From NCBI GenBank assembly GCA_002099365.1, contig MSED01000003.1, positions 2,976,001-3,040,000 on the forward strand: a DNA stretch of 64,000 nt, given 5' to 3'. Positions 11,630 through 22,819 of this stretch are shown here, piece after piece. Below the pieces are notes generated by a model. That model searched no databases and was not told the origin of the DNA. It saw only the letters and a list, made by a program, of their open reading frames with translations. The stretch is from Phialophora verrucosa (Eukaryota; Ascomycota; Eurotiomycetes; Chaetothyriales; Herpotrichiellaceae). The position numbers were made by a program, and so were the translations under genes. Every line of letters begins with the position of its first letter. Within the stretch, counting starts at the first letter, position 1.

Positions 11630-12181
11630 GCTCCGGAACAGACACGAACGTAAAGGCGACACGAATCTTATTGGAACGAAAATCTGAATTGGGAGGGTAA
11701 TGCGCGAGATATCCCGGTTGGGTATTATGTTGGATGTCTTGACGACGGTAAACACGACTGGACGACATACTGCGATACCAGAACTTCTGTGACGACTCAT
11801 TATCAGATACCCTCCAGCGACCTTCTTATATTGGAAACACTCGAGTAATGGATATTTCTCCTGACATGTGCACTGTCAAGCTGAACGCATATTCCTCATG
11901 CGGTTAGGAGTCTCACTATCCAGCTTGGCGATCCGTCACGAATTCGTTTCCTTTATATACTTATTCTTCTTTGTCATTCCTGTTCTTGTTTGTCATTCCT
12001 GTTCCTGGGAGTTGCCCTAATAATTGCCCCGAGTCGTCCTCTGGTCACTCAGCTGAGTCGGTGCCACTTAATGCGTCCCAAGGCTGCCTGAGAGTAACCA
12101 CCTTGGCATCGTTCGACATACTCCGAGACGATCAATCTTGAGCAGGACGTCGGCGGTTAGCTCTGACTGAGCAAGGACGAC
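11630..12181. other. Intergenic region with a 19-bp tandem duplication
   Basis: Contains two adjacent copies of TTTGTCATTCCTGTTCTTG (11970-11988 and 11989-12007, one mismatch). It also has one TGAGCAAG octamer at 12168-12175, just upstream of the MOSC gene start. Otherwise non-coding. Confidence 0.55.
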
Positions 12182-13415
12182 ATGCATATCCAGCGGGTGA
12201 GCTCTGTCCTGTCGGATTTCATCACAACCTATTCCCTGTCTTCTCAAGCTATTTATCGATTGCGTGTGTCCATCGGGTCTCCAGCATGGCTAACTCGGCT
12301 ACCTCTTCCGTCGTCGTTAGCTCTTCATATACCCCATCAAGTCTCTCCTGCCCATCGAGGTTGAGGAGGCGGAAGTGACTCAAACGGGGCTTAAGCATGA
12401 TCGGTCCTTCATCCTGATCAAGGACACCGAAGCGGAGCCAAGCGAGCATCTCACCATCAAGACGCTGTCGAAGCTGTGCTTGTTCCAACCCTCCATCCAC
12501 TCCTCCCCGGCGTCAGGGCCGTCTCCAATACTGAGAGTCACGCATACGCTTACGGGCTCAGAGATCGCATTCCCGTTGACACCAGATCCACAGACCTTCC
12601 AGGACGCCAAAGAATTCACCGTCGAGATCTTTGCCACGAGGGCCACAGGGGTTGACCTGGGTGACGACATTGCGGCCTGGTTCTCCGAGCACCTCGAACA
12701 GAAGGCCAGGCTGCTCTACATCGGTGGTGGCACTGGGATCGGGGTGGGGATGAGGGATATCGTGGCGCCGCAGCTGATTCCGCGCAAGCCAAGACTCCGG
12801 AGCGGGCTCCTCTCGTGGCTCACGGGCGCCGAGAGCGACCAAGGTGAGCTCCATCCGCAGAAGATCCAATTCGCGGACGCGGCACCTTTGTTGGTCACGA
12901 CGGTGGCGTCGGAAGAGGATGCGAAATCACGGGTCCCCCCCGTGCATGGGGACGCTGAGGCGGAGGACCGAGAAACTTGTGATGACGACGTGATCATCCG
13001 CTTCCGCTCGAACATCCACATTGAAAATACCGTCCCTACTCGTACGACGGAGCATCACCACCTCCTGAGCGGTGATGATGACGACGAGACGCAATCCCAG
13101 TCGCGCGAGGCCCCCTACGCAGAAGAGCAATGGAAGACGCTGGATATCATCGCAGACGAGGAGCATGTGCCGGCACTGCCGCCGCTCAGGCTCGACCTCG
13201 TGTTCAACACCGTGCGCTGCCAGTCGCTCAATGTGGATTTCCGGACGGGCGGCCTCGTCCCGCCCGAGCGACAGCTCTTCAAGCTGCTCGCCAAAGATCG
13301 GCGGGTCAATCCGATGTTTCCTTACAAGCCGTGTTTCGGGCGGTATGCGTTTGCAGAGCCCTTTGGTAGGAAGATCAGGGTCGGAGATCGCGTGGAGATC
13401 AGGGAATGGGTTTGA
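12182..13415 (+). CDS. MOSC-domain protein (molybdenum cofactor sulfurase C-terminal family)
   Basis: Exon 1 is only 15 bp (12182-12196) and exon 2 runs 12321-13415, giving 369 residues. The junction joins MHIQR to LFIYPIKSLLPIEVEEAEVTQ, which is the usual N-terminal beta-barrel opening of MOSC proteins (xLYIYPIKS). Without the splice, a TAG lies in frame just before LFIYP. The C-terminal part (QSLNVDFRTG, RVNPMFPYKPCFGRY, IRVGDRVEI) is the MOSC core. Between them sits an acidic insert of about 100 residues. Relatives bind Moco or pyridoxal-type ligands and act as sulfur carriers or N-hydroxylamine reductase partners. The tiny first exon is inferred and makes the start less certain than the rest. 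Confidence 0.8.
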
Positions 13416-14921
13416 GAAGCGAGCGGTGTCGAAGAGATTGTGCTCCAAATCAGCGAGAGTTCAAGCGGAAGAGAGCCCGAGCCCGACGCAAAGAGTGGGA
13501 AAAGCGTACGAGGTGCTGTATGTAGCAGATGCAATCAGAGCTTAATTACAGTACGGAGAAAGTAACATGAACATGGATGCCTTGGTTGATTCGATTTCTA
13601 CGACTAATTTCCTAGGTTGTCCCCCCCTCCCCACCCTCCCCTGTCCATCTCGTCGATAGAACAATCGACCTGCTCTAGGTCGTCTGTCCCAGAGATGGTC
13701 CCGAGAAACTACAGGCCTGGTCCTGTGGTAATGTACTGTGCGCACTACCGGGTCCGGGTCCAGTGCTGCATCTCGGCACGGACCTTCCCCGAACAACCTG
13801 AATTCGCTGTGTCGATCAGCTGAATTTGCCGTATCACCCAGCGGCCTTCATATCAGCCACGACAGCTGCACGGACCGGCTGAACCAATTGTCTGGCGCCC
13901 GGGAGGAGGGGGGATAAGTCTTTTGATATCTGTGGGAACGTGTTATGACAACAGTGGTCTAGTGTGATCAGTGTGCCGCTTTGCGGTTGGGTCAACGACA
14001 GCGAGAGGGAGAGACGTGTGAGTGTGAGTGTGAGTGTGAGTGTGTGCATGTCTACACCAAGTGTGGGCTTATGAGAATTGTTTGGCCTTCGGACCAAATC
14101 GACATGGTGTAAAGCCACTGTAAATACCTCGGAGAGGAGGTAGACGCGGTTTCTGACTTGGAGTCAGCCATACTGCTTGGGCTTGGGCTTTTCGAGCCGT
14201 TGAGCTCCCGGCTAGGTCAGTCAAGAGTAGATGAGCCTAATGCAAGAGACATGGAGAAGGGGGGTGGCAGCTAGGTATTACTCCACGAAAACGCCACTAG
14301 CCTCATTCCTCTGTTCTTTTCCTCCGCTCCATTAGTTGGTACAAGGTACGTGGGCAGTGGTGCGGGTGATACTGTATGCCGAAATCATGGAAGAGGGCGG
14401 TAGAAGGAGGCCAGGCGCGCAGAACATGGCAAGGAAGACTTGCTCCGCCGTCCTAAATAACGACAGATCCACACAGAACATTGGTCTGCTAACCGCGGGA
14501 GTTCTGCAAAACCATCATTCACTGTTACACCACCACAGAACTGATATAATTACCTGTACGCTGGTCGGGGAGAATGCCCATGGGAAGGAGGGAACGGGGC
14601 AGCAATTTGCCAAGTTATGGTAACCTTTATATTCGTCTGTAGAGCGGACAGGGTACCATACTGGTGTGTCAACCAAAGAATATCCATCTCCGTGGAAGTG
14701 GAACATCATGAAAACTGCCTGGCACCATGGTCGAAGCGAGATCGGATCACGATTCAATAGGCTCATGTATCAGGGCAGAAAACCAAGCCGGGTAGCGAAT
14801 ATCTCTCGACAGCTATCGTCTTACACGGAGTACTTCGGAGAGGGAAAGGTAAATGTTTGTGTGAAGAAAGTCAGAACTCGAGCGTACAGTTCTTGGGAGT
14901 TGAAAGGCTGATGTATCTCAG

Positions 14922-15309
14922 GCACTGCCGTAACAGCTTCTTCGAGTATTTCCCCGAGCCCGTCAACAACCCTCGGTGCCATCAACACCGCCTTCTACGG
15001 AGACGCGACGACTCGAGCCGTCGACAATTACGTGGCGTACGAACAAGGTGCGTATGCCATGGCGGAGGCCGTCGAATGTCCCGAAGGATCTTTCCCAACT
15101 TCGAATGCTACGGCGGCGAGGGTCACGACGGATCTCGAGGAGGATTTGGGTGATCCGCAGGAGTGTGAAGGTGTGGACAACTCGAACATTGTCTGCAATA
15201 ATGGCACTTCAGGCGGAAGAAGAACTTCGGAAGAAAATGGTGCAGTCCTCGTAAAGATTCTGCTCTCTTGTTCAGCGGGTGGACCGCGCCATTGCTGGTT
15301 GTCACGGTA
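14922..15309 (+). other. Possible exon or remnant of an unrecognised protein
   Basis: An open frame reads TAVTASSSISPSPSTTLG, then a Tyr/Ala/Glu-rich stretch (AINTAFYGDATTRAVDNY, EQGAYAMAEAVECPEGS), then ECEGVDNSNIVCNN, and stops near 15309. It begins right after a CTCAG acceptor-like site (about 14921), and a TGA lies in frame just upstream. Composition looks like a secreted protein with a Ser/Thr linker. No convincing first exon or signal peptide was found, and I do not recognise the family. Confidence 0.25.
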
Positions 15310-15981
15310 AGCATCGCTGGGCGGTTGTAGACTCGGTTCAGTCGTGGTCAGTGCGGCCCATGGGGCTTGACAATGATTATGCAAAAGACGAACTATACCA
15401 GGTCCGGTCGAGGAGACGAGAAGCAGAAGCGAAGAAAGGCTGCGCCTTGGAGATGAGTTCTAGAATCCACAAAAAGTTCATCGACAGGCACGACGGTATC
15501 CTGCCGTCGAGTGCCCATAATATTCTTTATCGAAGATAACAACCAGCAAACCATTCTGGGTCGAAAGTAGTAGCACCCTTGAGCCGGCAGTTGGATGTGT
15601 ATGGTGTCTGCCAGTCTGTGTTCGCGTTATGGAACTCAAGGTCTTCCAATTGGCGTTCCGAGTCTATCTGCAAGAAAATACGCAACATGTATGTGTTGAT
15701 TTACTCGGCGGTGCTCGGTCGTGAACGCAAAGCTGACGTAAAGGTTTAAGGCAAAGAGTCAGTCGGCCACAGAGGCAAAAAAGCAAGTTCAATCGAACTC
15801 TCGACTATTGGCTGAGGATCAGTGATTAATTAGTAGATGACTGCCTGGCTGCTCTGATGGCCAGAGGGGGGGTGTGCAACATTGCCCTCGGTGAAGTCCT
15901 TCCCCCCCACCGGGCCCCTCCTTCGATTCGAGGTTCTCTGCGTCCGCTAGGCCGTGCGAAGAGTGCTGATCCGCCTTCTCC

Positions 15982-15987
15982 TATAAG
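15982..15987 (+). promoter_or_regulatory. Candidate TATA box of the metallothionein gene
   Basis: TATAAG lies 148 bp upstream of the metallothionein ATG. A CT-rich stretch (CCTCCTCTTCCTCCTCC) follows at about 16018-16036, a common mark of highly expressed fungal promoters. The assignment is by position only. Confidence 0.4.
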
Positions 15988-16134
15988 TATTGTGACGGCC
16001 TATGGCGATCGAACCATGATCCTCCTCTTCCTCCTCCCATCACAAGCACCATCAGCAGTCTCAACATCTTCTCCAAGCCAACAGACCAACGAAAATTATC
16101 TTTCGCCAACTCACAGAAACGCAGCTCAGACAAC

Positions 16135-16293
16135 ATGAAGGGACCTTGCACGTGCAGCGGACCAAGCAGCTGCAACTGTGGCCCAGGCTGCAAATGCACC
16201 TCATGTGGCGTATGTGAACCAAACCCCATCTCTTTCATCAATGTGTGTGTGCAATGCGTTCTGTGTCTGTGTTGCTGACTGTACTAGCACTAG
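16135..16293 (+). CDS. Copper metallothionein (seven-cysteine Neurospora type)
   Basis: Exon 1 (16135-16209) and a six-base exon 2 (16288-16293, CAC TAG) give 26 residues. The seven cysteines at 5, 7, 13, 15, 19, 21 and 24 have the same spacing as the N. crassa copper metallothionein (C-x-C-x5-C-x-C-x3-C-x-C-x2-C). The family binds Cu(I) through thiolate clusters in the cytosol and detoxifies or stores copper. The 78-bp intron has a GTATGT donor, a GCTGAC branch site and a TAG acceptor; the N. crassa gene is also interrupted by an intron. A second acceptor at 16293 would give a longer tail, and the unspliced frame gives 47 residues with 13 cysteines. It lies at the left end of the copper island. 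Confidence 0.85.
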
Positions 16294-16451
16294 AAAGGGG
16301 ATCGTCGCTGCGCCGATTGCCCGTATCATTGGGGGAAAGCGACAAGAATGGACTGCCGCAATGGTCGAACAGGGGTTGCTGAATCGGAAGACGTAGGCAG
16401 GCAGGGCATTCATCCATTCATTCGTTAGAAAAGCTCCAGAATGAGAAATGA

Positions 16452-17066
16452 CTAGGGCGACTTTGCAGGAGCATGATGGTACTCGTCCTGTGAGTGAGTC
16501 AGCCATAGCATTGCACAGATATTGCACAGATAGGTGAACCAGAAAGTTGTCTTGCACCCGGTATCAATACTTTTCACTTGTATTTTGTCCTTCGTAATCT
16601 CCCGCAGGTCATAAGGTGAAAGTCCTTCCAACCTGGCCTTTGTTTGTCTTACTTGCCTAAATGCTCGTATGTTGGTGTCCTTCGTAGGCGATATTTTCCA
16701 TAACACCGCAGATTGCGGCGAGCAGTGCGAGTGTTCCCACATCTTAACGCCGAGAAGAGCCAACTTGGCTGAGGCCGGAAGGTCTTGATCTGTAGATGCG
16801 GTGATGTCAATCAGACCTTGCCTCGACTTGATCAGGGAGATTTGCACACGAGTGGCATCCGCCGTCTCGCATCTTCGAAGCTGGCCTATCCTCGGGCGTT
16901 CTCTTGAAACAGCTTCGGCTGCAAAGGGGGGCCTCCAGCTGAACTGGACAAGAACGTCTGTCAGAAAAGGCATGCATCGTGCGTCCAGCGGTGGTGAAGG
17001 CGATGACAGGTTGAAGCTTGATACGTTCAGGACAATTCGAGGTATTCAGGGAGGCTTCGGCTTGAG
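16452..17066 (-). other. Unrecognised open frame, possible decayed gene
   Basis: The minus strand is open from about 17066 to 16452, with an ATG at 16973 giving 173 residues. The reading is protein-like in places (SFNLSSPSPPLDARC, RVQISLIKSRQGLIDI, DLPASAKLALLGVKMW), yet no domain is recognised. A GTAAGC donor-like site lies just upstream on this strand (about 17082). It may be a remnant of a larger gene or chance. I give no function. Confidence 0.22.
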
Positions 17067-17443
17067 CAACAAAGCGCTTACTCGATTTCGTGATGAAAGT
17101 CTGATCTACCGGTAAATGCTAGGCCCCAGAGCCTCCCAGGAACGATGCTCATGCCAGTTTAGGCCACGAGGAGATTGAAAGAGATGCAGCTTGCGTTCGG
17201 AAATCATCAGCTTCAAGCGAAGCGCTGCTTTGCAAGACCAGCCTCGTTGGCCCGCAGGCAACATAGAGACCTGCGTGAGAACAAACAGGGAGTCCAGAGA
17301 TCAAAGATGACCACATTACAGCGGACAACACTGTGCATGAAGGCTCTTCGTGAATGGCAATCCAGCATTCTGCATGCGCTCTTCTCCTGCACCGCGCAAG
17401 TTAGACGCCTTTCGGGCCAACCAAACCGCATGTGGTGCTCAAT

Positions 17444-17463
17444 AACTTGCTCATGAGCAAGTT
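17444..17463. promoter_or_regulatory. 20-bp perfect palindrome of two inverted ACTTGCTCA sites
   Basis: AACTTGCTCATGAGCAAGTT reads the same on both strands. Each half is the 9-mer ACTTGCTCA, one base away from the yeast Mac1 element TTTGCTCA with an extra preceding A. A dimeric copper-sensing factor could bind here; this is inference from sequence similarity and from its position inside the copper island. Confidence 0.5.
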
Positions 17464-18009
17464 TTATTAGACACGTTGTGCTCAGCCGAGGAGCTTGTCC
17501 CGAAGGCGTTTCGCCAGTCATACCGCGTGGAAAGAGCGAGATCTCTGCAACGACTTGCTCACGGCACGATGATAGATCTGCGTCCAGCTCTGACCTCGTT
17601 GTCGTTTCGTGAATAATTGTGTTGTGGTTACGATTGTTCATCCGAGTGCGACAACTTCAATGTCTTGAAATTTCGAACCCGATTGTTACCTTTACCTTGT
17701 CGCGATATTGAATGCTACACAGATGAAACTGAGAAACTGTCGGCCCTTTGGCCCTCTCAAGCTTTGACCCTTCGATCTTGTTACAATTAATATTCGCTCT
17801 TGTTCTTCCCAATTTAACGACGTGTGACTGGGAAACTTATCCGAGGAGTCTGTAATGACGCCGCCAAAGCCGTTAGTATATAAGCACATTGTATTCGTAT
17901 GAAATGCGCCTGTATTGTTTACAGAGTACGCAGGAGGCTTGGCAGTGTGCCCAGATAATTAATGAATAGAGGACCGCAATTGACATTGTTATTTGTTCCA
18001 AGTACAGCA

Positions 18010-20171
18010 TCACCATGAAAATGATTCCTCCACCAGTTTCACCGACACCTTCTTCCCGCTCTTACCAATTGCGCAAACTGCATTCCTTGCATCGTCGGCC
18101 ATGCTGGCCGGGCCACTAACCACTACGACGGTATTTTCCTCCGGAAAGCAGAGTTCATTCTCTAGCTGCCTGAGGACGTTCATCCGATGACCGATGAACA
18201 CTTCTTTCTCGAAACTGTTCAACTCCGTGGACATGGCTTCCACAATGCCGCGGGAGCGAACACCCCAGAGGAGCTTGCTGCGACCAGGATGAGAGCGGAG
18301 GAGTGGCAGGACTGAAGTAACTCCCACCCCACCGGCGACACACACCAGATTGGGGTACTCAGTAAGATCAAGATGCGAGCCATATGACGACTCCACGAGA
18401 ACCGGGATTTTTGGACGGGAGCGCAGCAGTGCAGTCAAGCCTCCGCGGGTGCGCAGGAGAAAGGTAAGCGTCAGCTTCGGGCGCGCAGCAAGACTCGTGC
18501 TCATCGAATCGGAATCACTAGACGGACTTAATTCGGCGGCAGTCTTCCCCTTCTTCTCAATGTCGACGTTCAGCTGCGCTCCCTCCACGCTCGTCTTTGG
18601 ATGCACAAAGGTAGACGCAACAGAGAAAGGATGGTTCTCCCAAACTCGCCATGTTAGGGTTGGGAAATAAAGATACGCATGGCCATTGCCTGCAACGCCT
18701 TCGATATCAACGCGGATGTAATCGTCGTCAATGGCCGAAATAGTTGCCCAGCGGAGGCCGTTGCGAGCCAGCCGGAGAACACGAAGGACGCGGTCGAAGC
18801 CCCAGACGGTAAATGCAACGTAGATCCAGACTTCATAGCCCCATTGATGCTCGAAGCGGTAATAGATGTGTAAGTAGCAGCCTGCAACCACCAACACAGA
18901 CACGGCCACATGCCACAGCAAGAAAGCTTCATAGAGCATTTTCCGCAGAGGCAAGATCGAGGTCGGAAGCAGGATGGACATGCCGATCGTCGCAATGGCG
19001 CCCCAGTACCAATAAGGAAGCTTGCTCTCACTGCTGTGCGTGCCATCAGCCGAGTATATCTGCAGATAAATGGCGGAGTGTAGGACAGCCTGGAGCGTGG
19101 CAATGGCAGCAATATAACGGTGGAGCAGCAGGAATGTCTCGTAGCTCCAGTCTGTCAGCCACAACAGCACGTTGTTCCGGCCAGCGTACAGGATCAGCAG
19201 CGGCACATTGGCGAAGCTGAGGACGCCCATGCGATTGGTGACGTACGTCAGGATCTCCTGGCTTGTGCCGTCCGGGAACCACGAGTTAGGCTGTCTGGAC
19301 GAGTAACCGGCAGCGCAGAGAACTATATTGATGATGGTCAGGTAGGCAATGAAGAGTGCTTGGCCCCGGGTCGGCATGTTCGTCAGACCCCAGAAGATAG
19401 GGACTTTATGATGTCGGCCGACGGCGGGGGGGTCGATCACCCAAGCGTTGAAGAGCGTCAACCAGGTCTTTGGGAACGGAATGAAGCGCAACAGCGAAAA
19501 GCCGACGGGAATGACCACGCCGGATAAGAAGACGACCAGGCTACAACACGGATTAGCCGGCATGGCTTAACACCACGTCACCTTCCCGACTTACCCATAA
19601 CGTTCGTGAGTGACCTCAGCCACTTCAAAGATGCTGTCTGCATTTCGGTCCGGCCAGTAGTCGTCGTCAGAAACCAGCATGGTCCGGTTCAACGGCTCAC
19701 CGGCGACTAGAGCTTCGGTTGGCGGCGTCGTTACCTTTGCCAAAGCTTGCTGATATGTCTCCTTGGGCTCAGGCTGTACCTTGAGTTGGCCGGGGATGTT
19801 GTCGAGCCACCACCGTTCGATCTGCCACACAGGTAAATCGCCTGGGCGTTCAGGGTCGACATAACACCGCTGCCGGATGCACCAGGCCACGGACTGGAGG
19901 AAGGAGTCGTCGGTAGCGTAACAATCGGCGAAGTCGTATAGTCGCCGCCGCCGCCCATGTCCATGCCTCCCATGTCGTCGACCTCCATGGACTCGGAGCA
20001 GCTCAGCTGACTCCCAGATAGAATATCGCGACATGCGGTGGCACAGACTGGGAAGTACATCTGGATGCCATAGCCGATGAGCCCATGGCCGTCACGTCCA
20101 GAAGACGTCATGCCCTGAACAATCAGGAAGAAGCCACACATGGCAAGGGCTTGCTCTAGACAGCGGGCCAT
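18010..20171 (-). CDS. FRE1: ferric/cupric reductase with apparent one-base frameshift
   Basis: Coding segments run 20171-19595 and 19540-18010 (GTAAGT donor, TGTAG acceptor), about 702 residues if the frame break near 19925-19929 is ignored. The N-terminus has a signal peptide and a cysteine-bearing extracellular head with a Met/Gly-rich stretch (MEVDDMGGMDMGGGG). The transmembrane core has both haem-ligand pairs 14 residues apart (HRYIAAIATLQAVLH; HVAVSVLVVAGCYLH). FAD binding (ENHPFSVAS), NADPH binding (GGVGVTSVLPLL) and the usual end (EESFSW) follow. The frame changes between TTSP and CYATDDSFLQSVAWC, which are adjacent in relatives, and no intron can explain it. The family moves electrons from NADPH to extracellular Fe(III) or Cu(II). 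It is either a pseudogene or a sequencing indel. Confidence 0.85.
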
Positions 20172-22819
20172 GCTGCTGGATTTCTTGCAACTCCTCTAGA
20201 TTGGTGTGAAATTCACCGACGTGCAGTATCAAACGATACGTTTGCCCTCCTCAATATGAGCTTCTGGGAGGCCTCAAACAACGACAGAAATAAAGGTTCG
20301 ACCCTGATTTACGGAGATCGTGATCAAAATGGAGGTAGACCATGCGTCTGCGAGGGAGAGACAGGCCTGGCAAAAGACGGGATGGCGAGGCACTTCGAAC
20401 CATGTTTATGAATACCATGCTCATGGCCAATGAAGAATCGACGCCATTTCAAGCCACCTAGGTTCACCAATTCGGCCAATGAATAGAGCGGTATTACTTC
20501 CTCCTTCGAGAGTGGCTCAAATCTGGCCTGTCGTCAAGATCGCGCCGAAGGAGACTCGCCCACCGCAAGTGTTGCCCACACTTCATCGCCCACGAGCAAG
20601 TTCTTGGCGACAAGAGGTTTGTTGCTGGCGTCTTGGCCAGCGCTACTAGAAGACGCTCCTATTGAGCCACTCGGCGCCATTGTCCAGATCCCTCGCGTGC
20701 TCGTCGCATCAGCGATAATGGTGAATGTGATGCACCAACCAGGAGTGGCGGGGGTCAAAATCGCCCTCCTGTACGGAAACATGCCAAGGCTGATCTGATG
20801 GGTGGAGCAACCCACATTGATCCTATGCCCCCTGCCAGGCACAGTCCTTTGAGGACCTTGTCATTCTCAGAGACTCCAGACTCACCGCTCTTAAGCACCA
20901 CCATCGAAGTGAGCATACAGGCTTGATTCAAGTACTGTCCTGCCTACAATCTGCAGTGTACAGTACGTAATTGCAGTCAAGATCTTCAGAGCGCTCGTGT
21001 TCTGTCAACACGCAAAAGTCCACCCAGGAAAGAAAACTAAGCTATGTCACCATGCTCACAGTCCCGAGGTAGGAAAAGGTCAATTGAGCAATGGCAGGGG
21101 GATGCCCGCCTGCGGGGACAGTAGTCCCAGAACAAGTCTCCTTCTGTGCAGCATTGTGTTGAACATGGGACCTGATAGAAACGCTCGAATGACCCATCAG
21201 ACGCTTCTGCAGCATCGGGTATTTACGAACATTGACGAGATACACATATTACATACACACTCACGCATGGCACAGTAGACTAGTCGAAGGTTCACACCTT
21301 TGTGCAATGCCGAAGCCCATCTAAAACCGGCGCGAAGACCACGTTTGACATTTGAAGTTGAAGTTGAAGTTGATGCTTACTCTTGGTGAGCACGTCTTGA
21401 GAGCTTCATACCCCGCTATTAGTCGATACTTGGTATCAAGGACAGTTCTTATGGAGACGTTCCGACTCGACGGAGAAGTTCTGCCAGTAAGGAGAACCCA
21501 GCCTCGTCGGCAAGGTTATGACAGGCACGTGACAAGATCCACTCGCTTCCCCTGACGGGGGTATATCGGCACTCACGTTATGTGTACGGAGTAATGACCA
21601 CGGGAAGGTCTTACGGTATTGTACTCCTCTTAAATACTATAAGGAGTGGTACACAGTCTGACTATCCCCAGAAGACTCTTCAATATGACTTTGTCCGCTA
21701 TCAGGTCACTCTGTGTGCTGTCCCTGCAAGGATCGCAGAGAGCATATATAAAGAACGCTGGGAAGGGGACTAGCCGGTCGCTTCCGTAGCTTGCATGAAT
21801 CGGACTTCCTTACAATGGCCTTAAATCACTTTGTGGTTGGCCCTGTGCCTGTCTAGGTATAAATCAATGCTCGCCGGTCACAGCAGGTCACAAGTTGCCC
21901 AGTCCAATTACCTAGGCGGTCCGTTATTGGGCCGCTCAAACGAAGAATGTTCATGCCGCTGGGCGATGGGGAGGGCATTGTTGACATGCGGGGGTTCTTC
22001 CAAGACGTGCATAAATGAGCAAGTTAATCTGCATTGAAGACGAGCGGGAAGGGCTTGTAGATGAGCAAGTTAACTTGAGGGTTTCCTCCTCGATTTTCGC
22101 CCAACCCCTTTTCCTTTACCTCTGCAGTTCGGTGTCCCGCACCAAGGCAAAGCACTGCTATATGTCAGACAGATCCGTTGACGGTAGGCACATGGGTGGG
22201 CAGTTACATTTCTCCACAGTGAACCTGAACAGGTCTTTGCTATGTGTAGCGATAGGTTGAGCGAGCTGGTAATGGACAGTGTTAATCAGCGGTGGTTGCG
22301 ACATCCTTTGCAAGTTGCTCGGAGCTCGTGCGGATGCTCGTTTGCAGGGGTTGGAATCCATAGATATTGCGGTGCCATTTTTCAGGCACTGTATCCAAAG
22401 AGATCGCAGCTGCTGCTAAGAACGTTTAATAAACTCTGGCTGGTGTTGATCCATTTATGTTCCAACAGGCGCGCCCCCTCTATAATGCGCTCGCCCTGTG
22501 TAAATTCGCAGCCTCCGAGGAAGTCATAATGGGTGACAACGAGTCGGTTCTTGTGATAGGCACATTACACATCTCACAAGCATGCTCTCCGAGGCGCCCA
22601 CCAGCGCTGGCACCGACACTTCTTCGCCCCTTTCGAGCTGCCAAGCTAAGCGGCCGACTACGGAAACGTGCTCGTCATTGTAGGTATCTTGCTCTCTGTC
22701 GGGTCTGCATGGCAGATACGGTACATAACTACGCCATAATAGAAGGCTAATGACCACTGTGGTTTCTCGCGTCGACCATTCTTTTCTCGCCGTGACTCCT
22801 CGCTCGGTTTCTCCATAAG
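20172..22819. other. 2.6-kb gene-poor region between FRE1 and the YTH gene
   Basis: Lies between divergent genes, so it includes both promoters. It holds two TGAGCAAGTTAA sites (22016-22027 and 22062-22073) 46 bp apart and a TACGGAGTA motif (21585-21593). A minus-strand frame at 20842-20534 has protein-like stretches (GWCITFTIIADATSTRGIW) without a known domain and may be a relic. Confidence 0.4.
22016..22073. promoter_or_regulatory. Pair of TGAGCAAGTTAA sites
   Basis: Two identical 12-mers start 46 bp apart (22016 and 22062). Both contain the TGAGCAAGT core shared with other copper-island sites. They are about 1.85 kb upstream of FRE1 and 0.75 kb upstream of the YTH gene, so the controlled gene is unclear. 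Confidence 0.4.

Larger units (their letters stand above)
13416..16134. other. 2.7-kb region, mostly non-coding
   Basis: Holds a (GTGTGA)n microsatellite at about 14020-14052, C-rich tracts (13620-13640) and one possible gene remnant at 14922-15309 listed separately. The last 150 bp are the metallothionein promoter and leader. No tRNA or transposon is recognised. Confidence 0.45.
16294..18009. other. Intergenic region with ACTTGCTCA copper-motif sites
   Basis: Contains the 20-bp palindrome at 17444-17463 and another ACTTGCTCA at 17553-17561. The only sizeable frame is the uncertain one at 16452-17066 on the minus strand. The two sites would lie upstream of that frame if it is or was a gene. 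The interval also covers the FRE1 3' flank. Confidence 0.5.

Noticed and set aside
20534..20842. 102-residue minus-strand frame with protein-like stretches
   Set aside because: No recognised family, start and length are uncertain; mentioned only as a possible relic.
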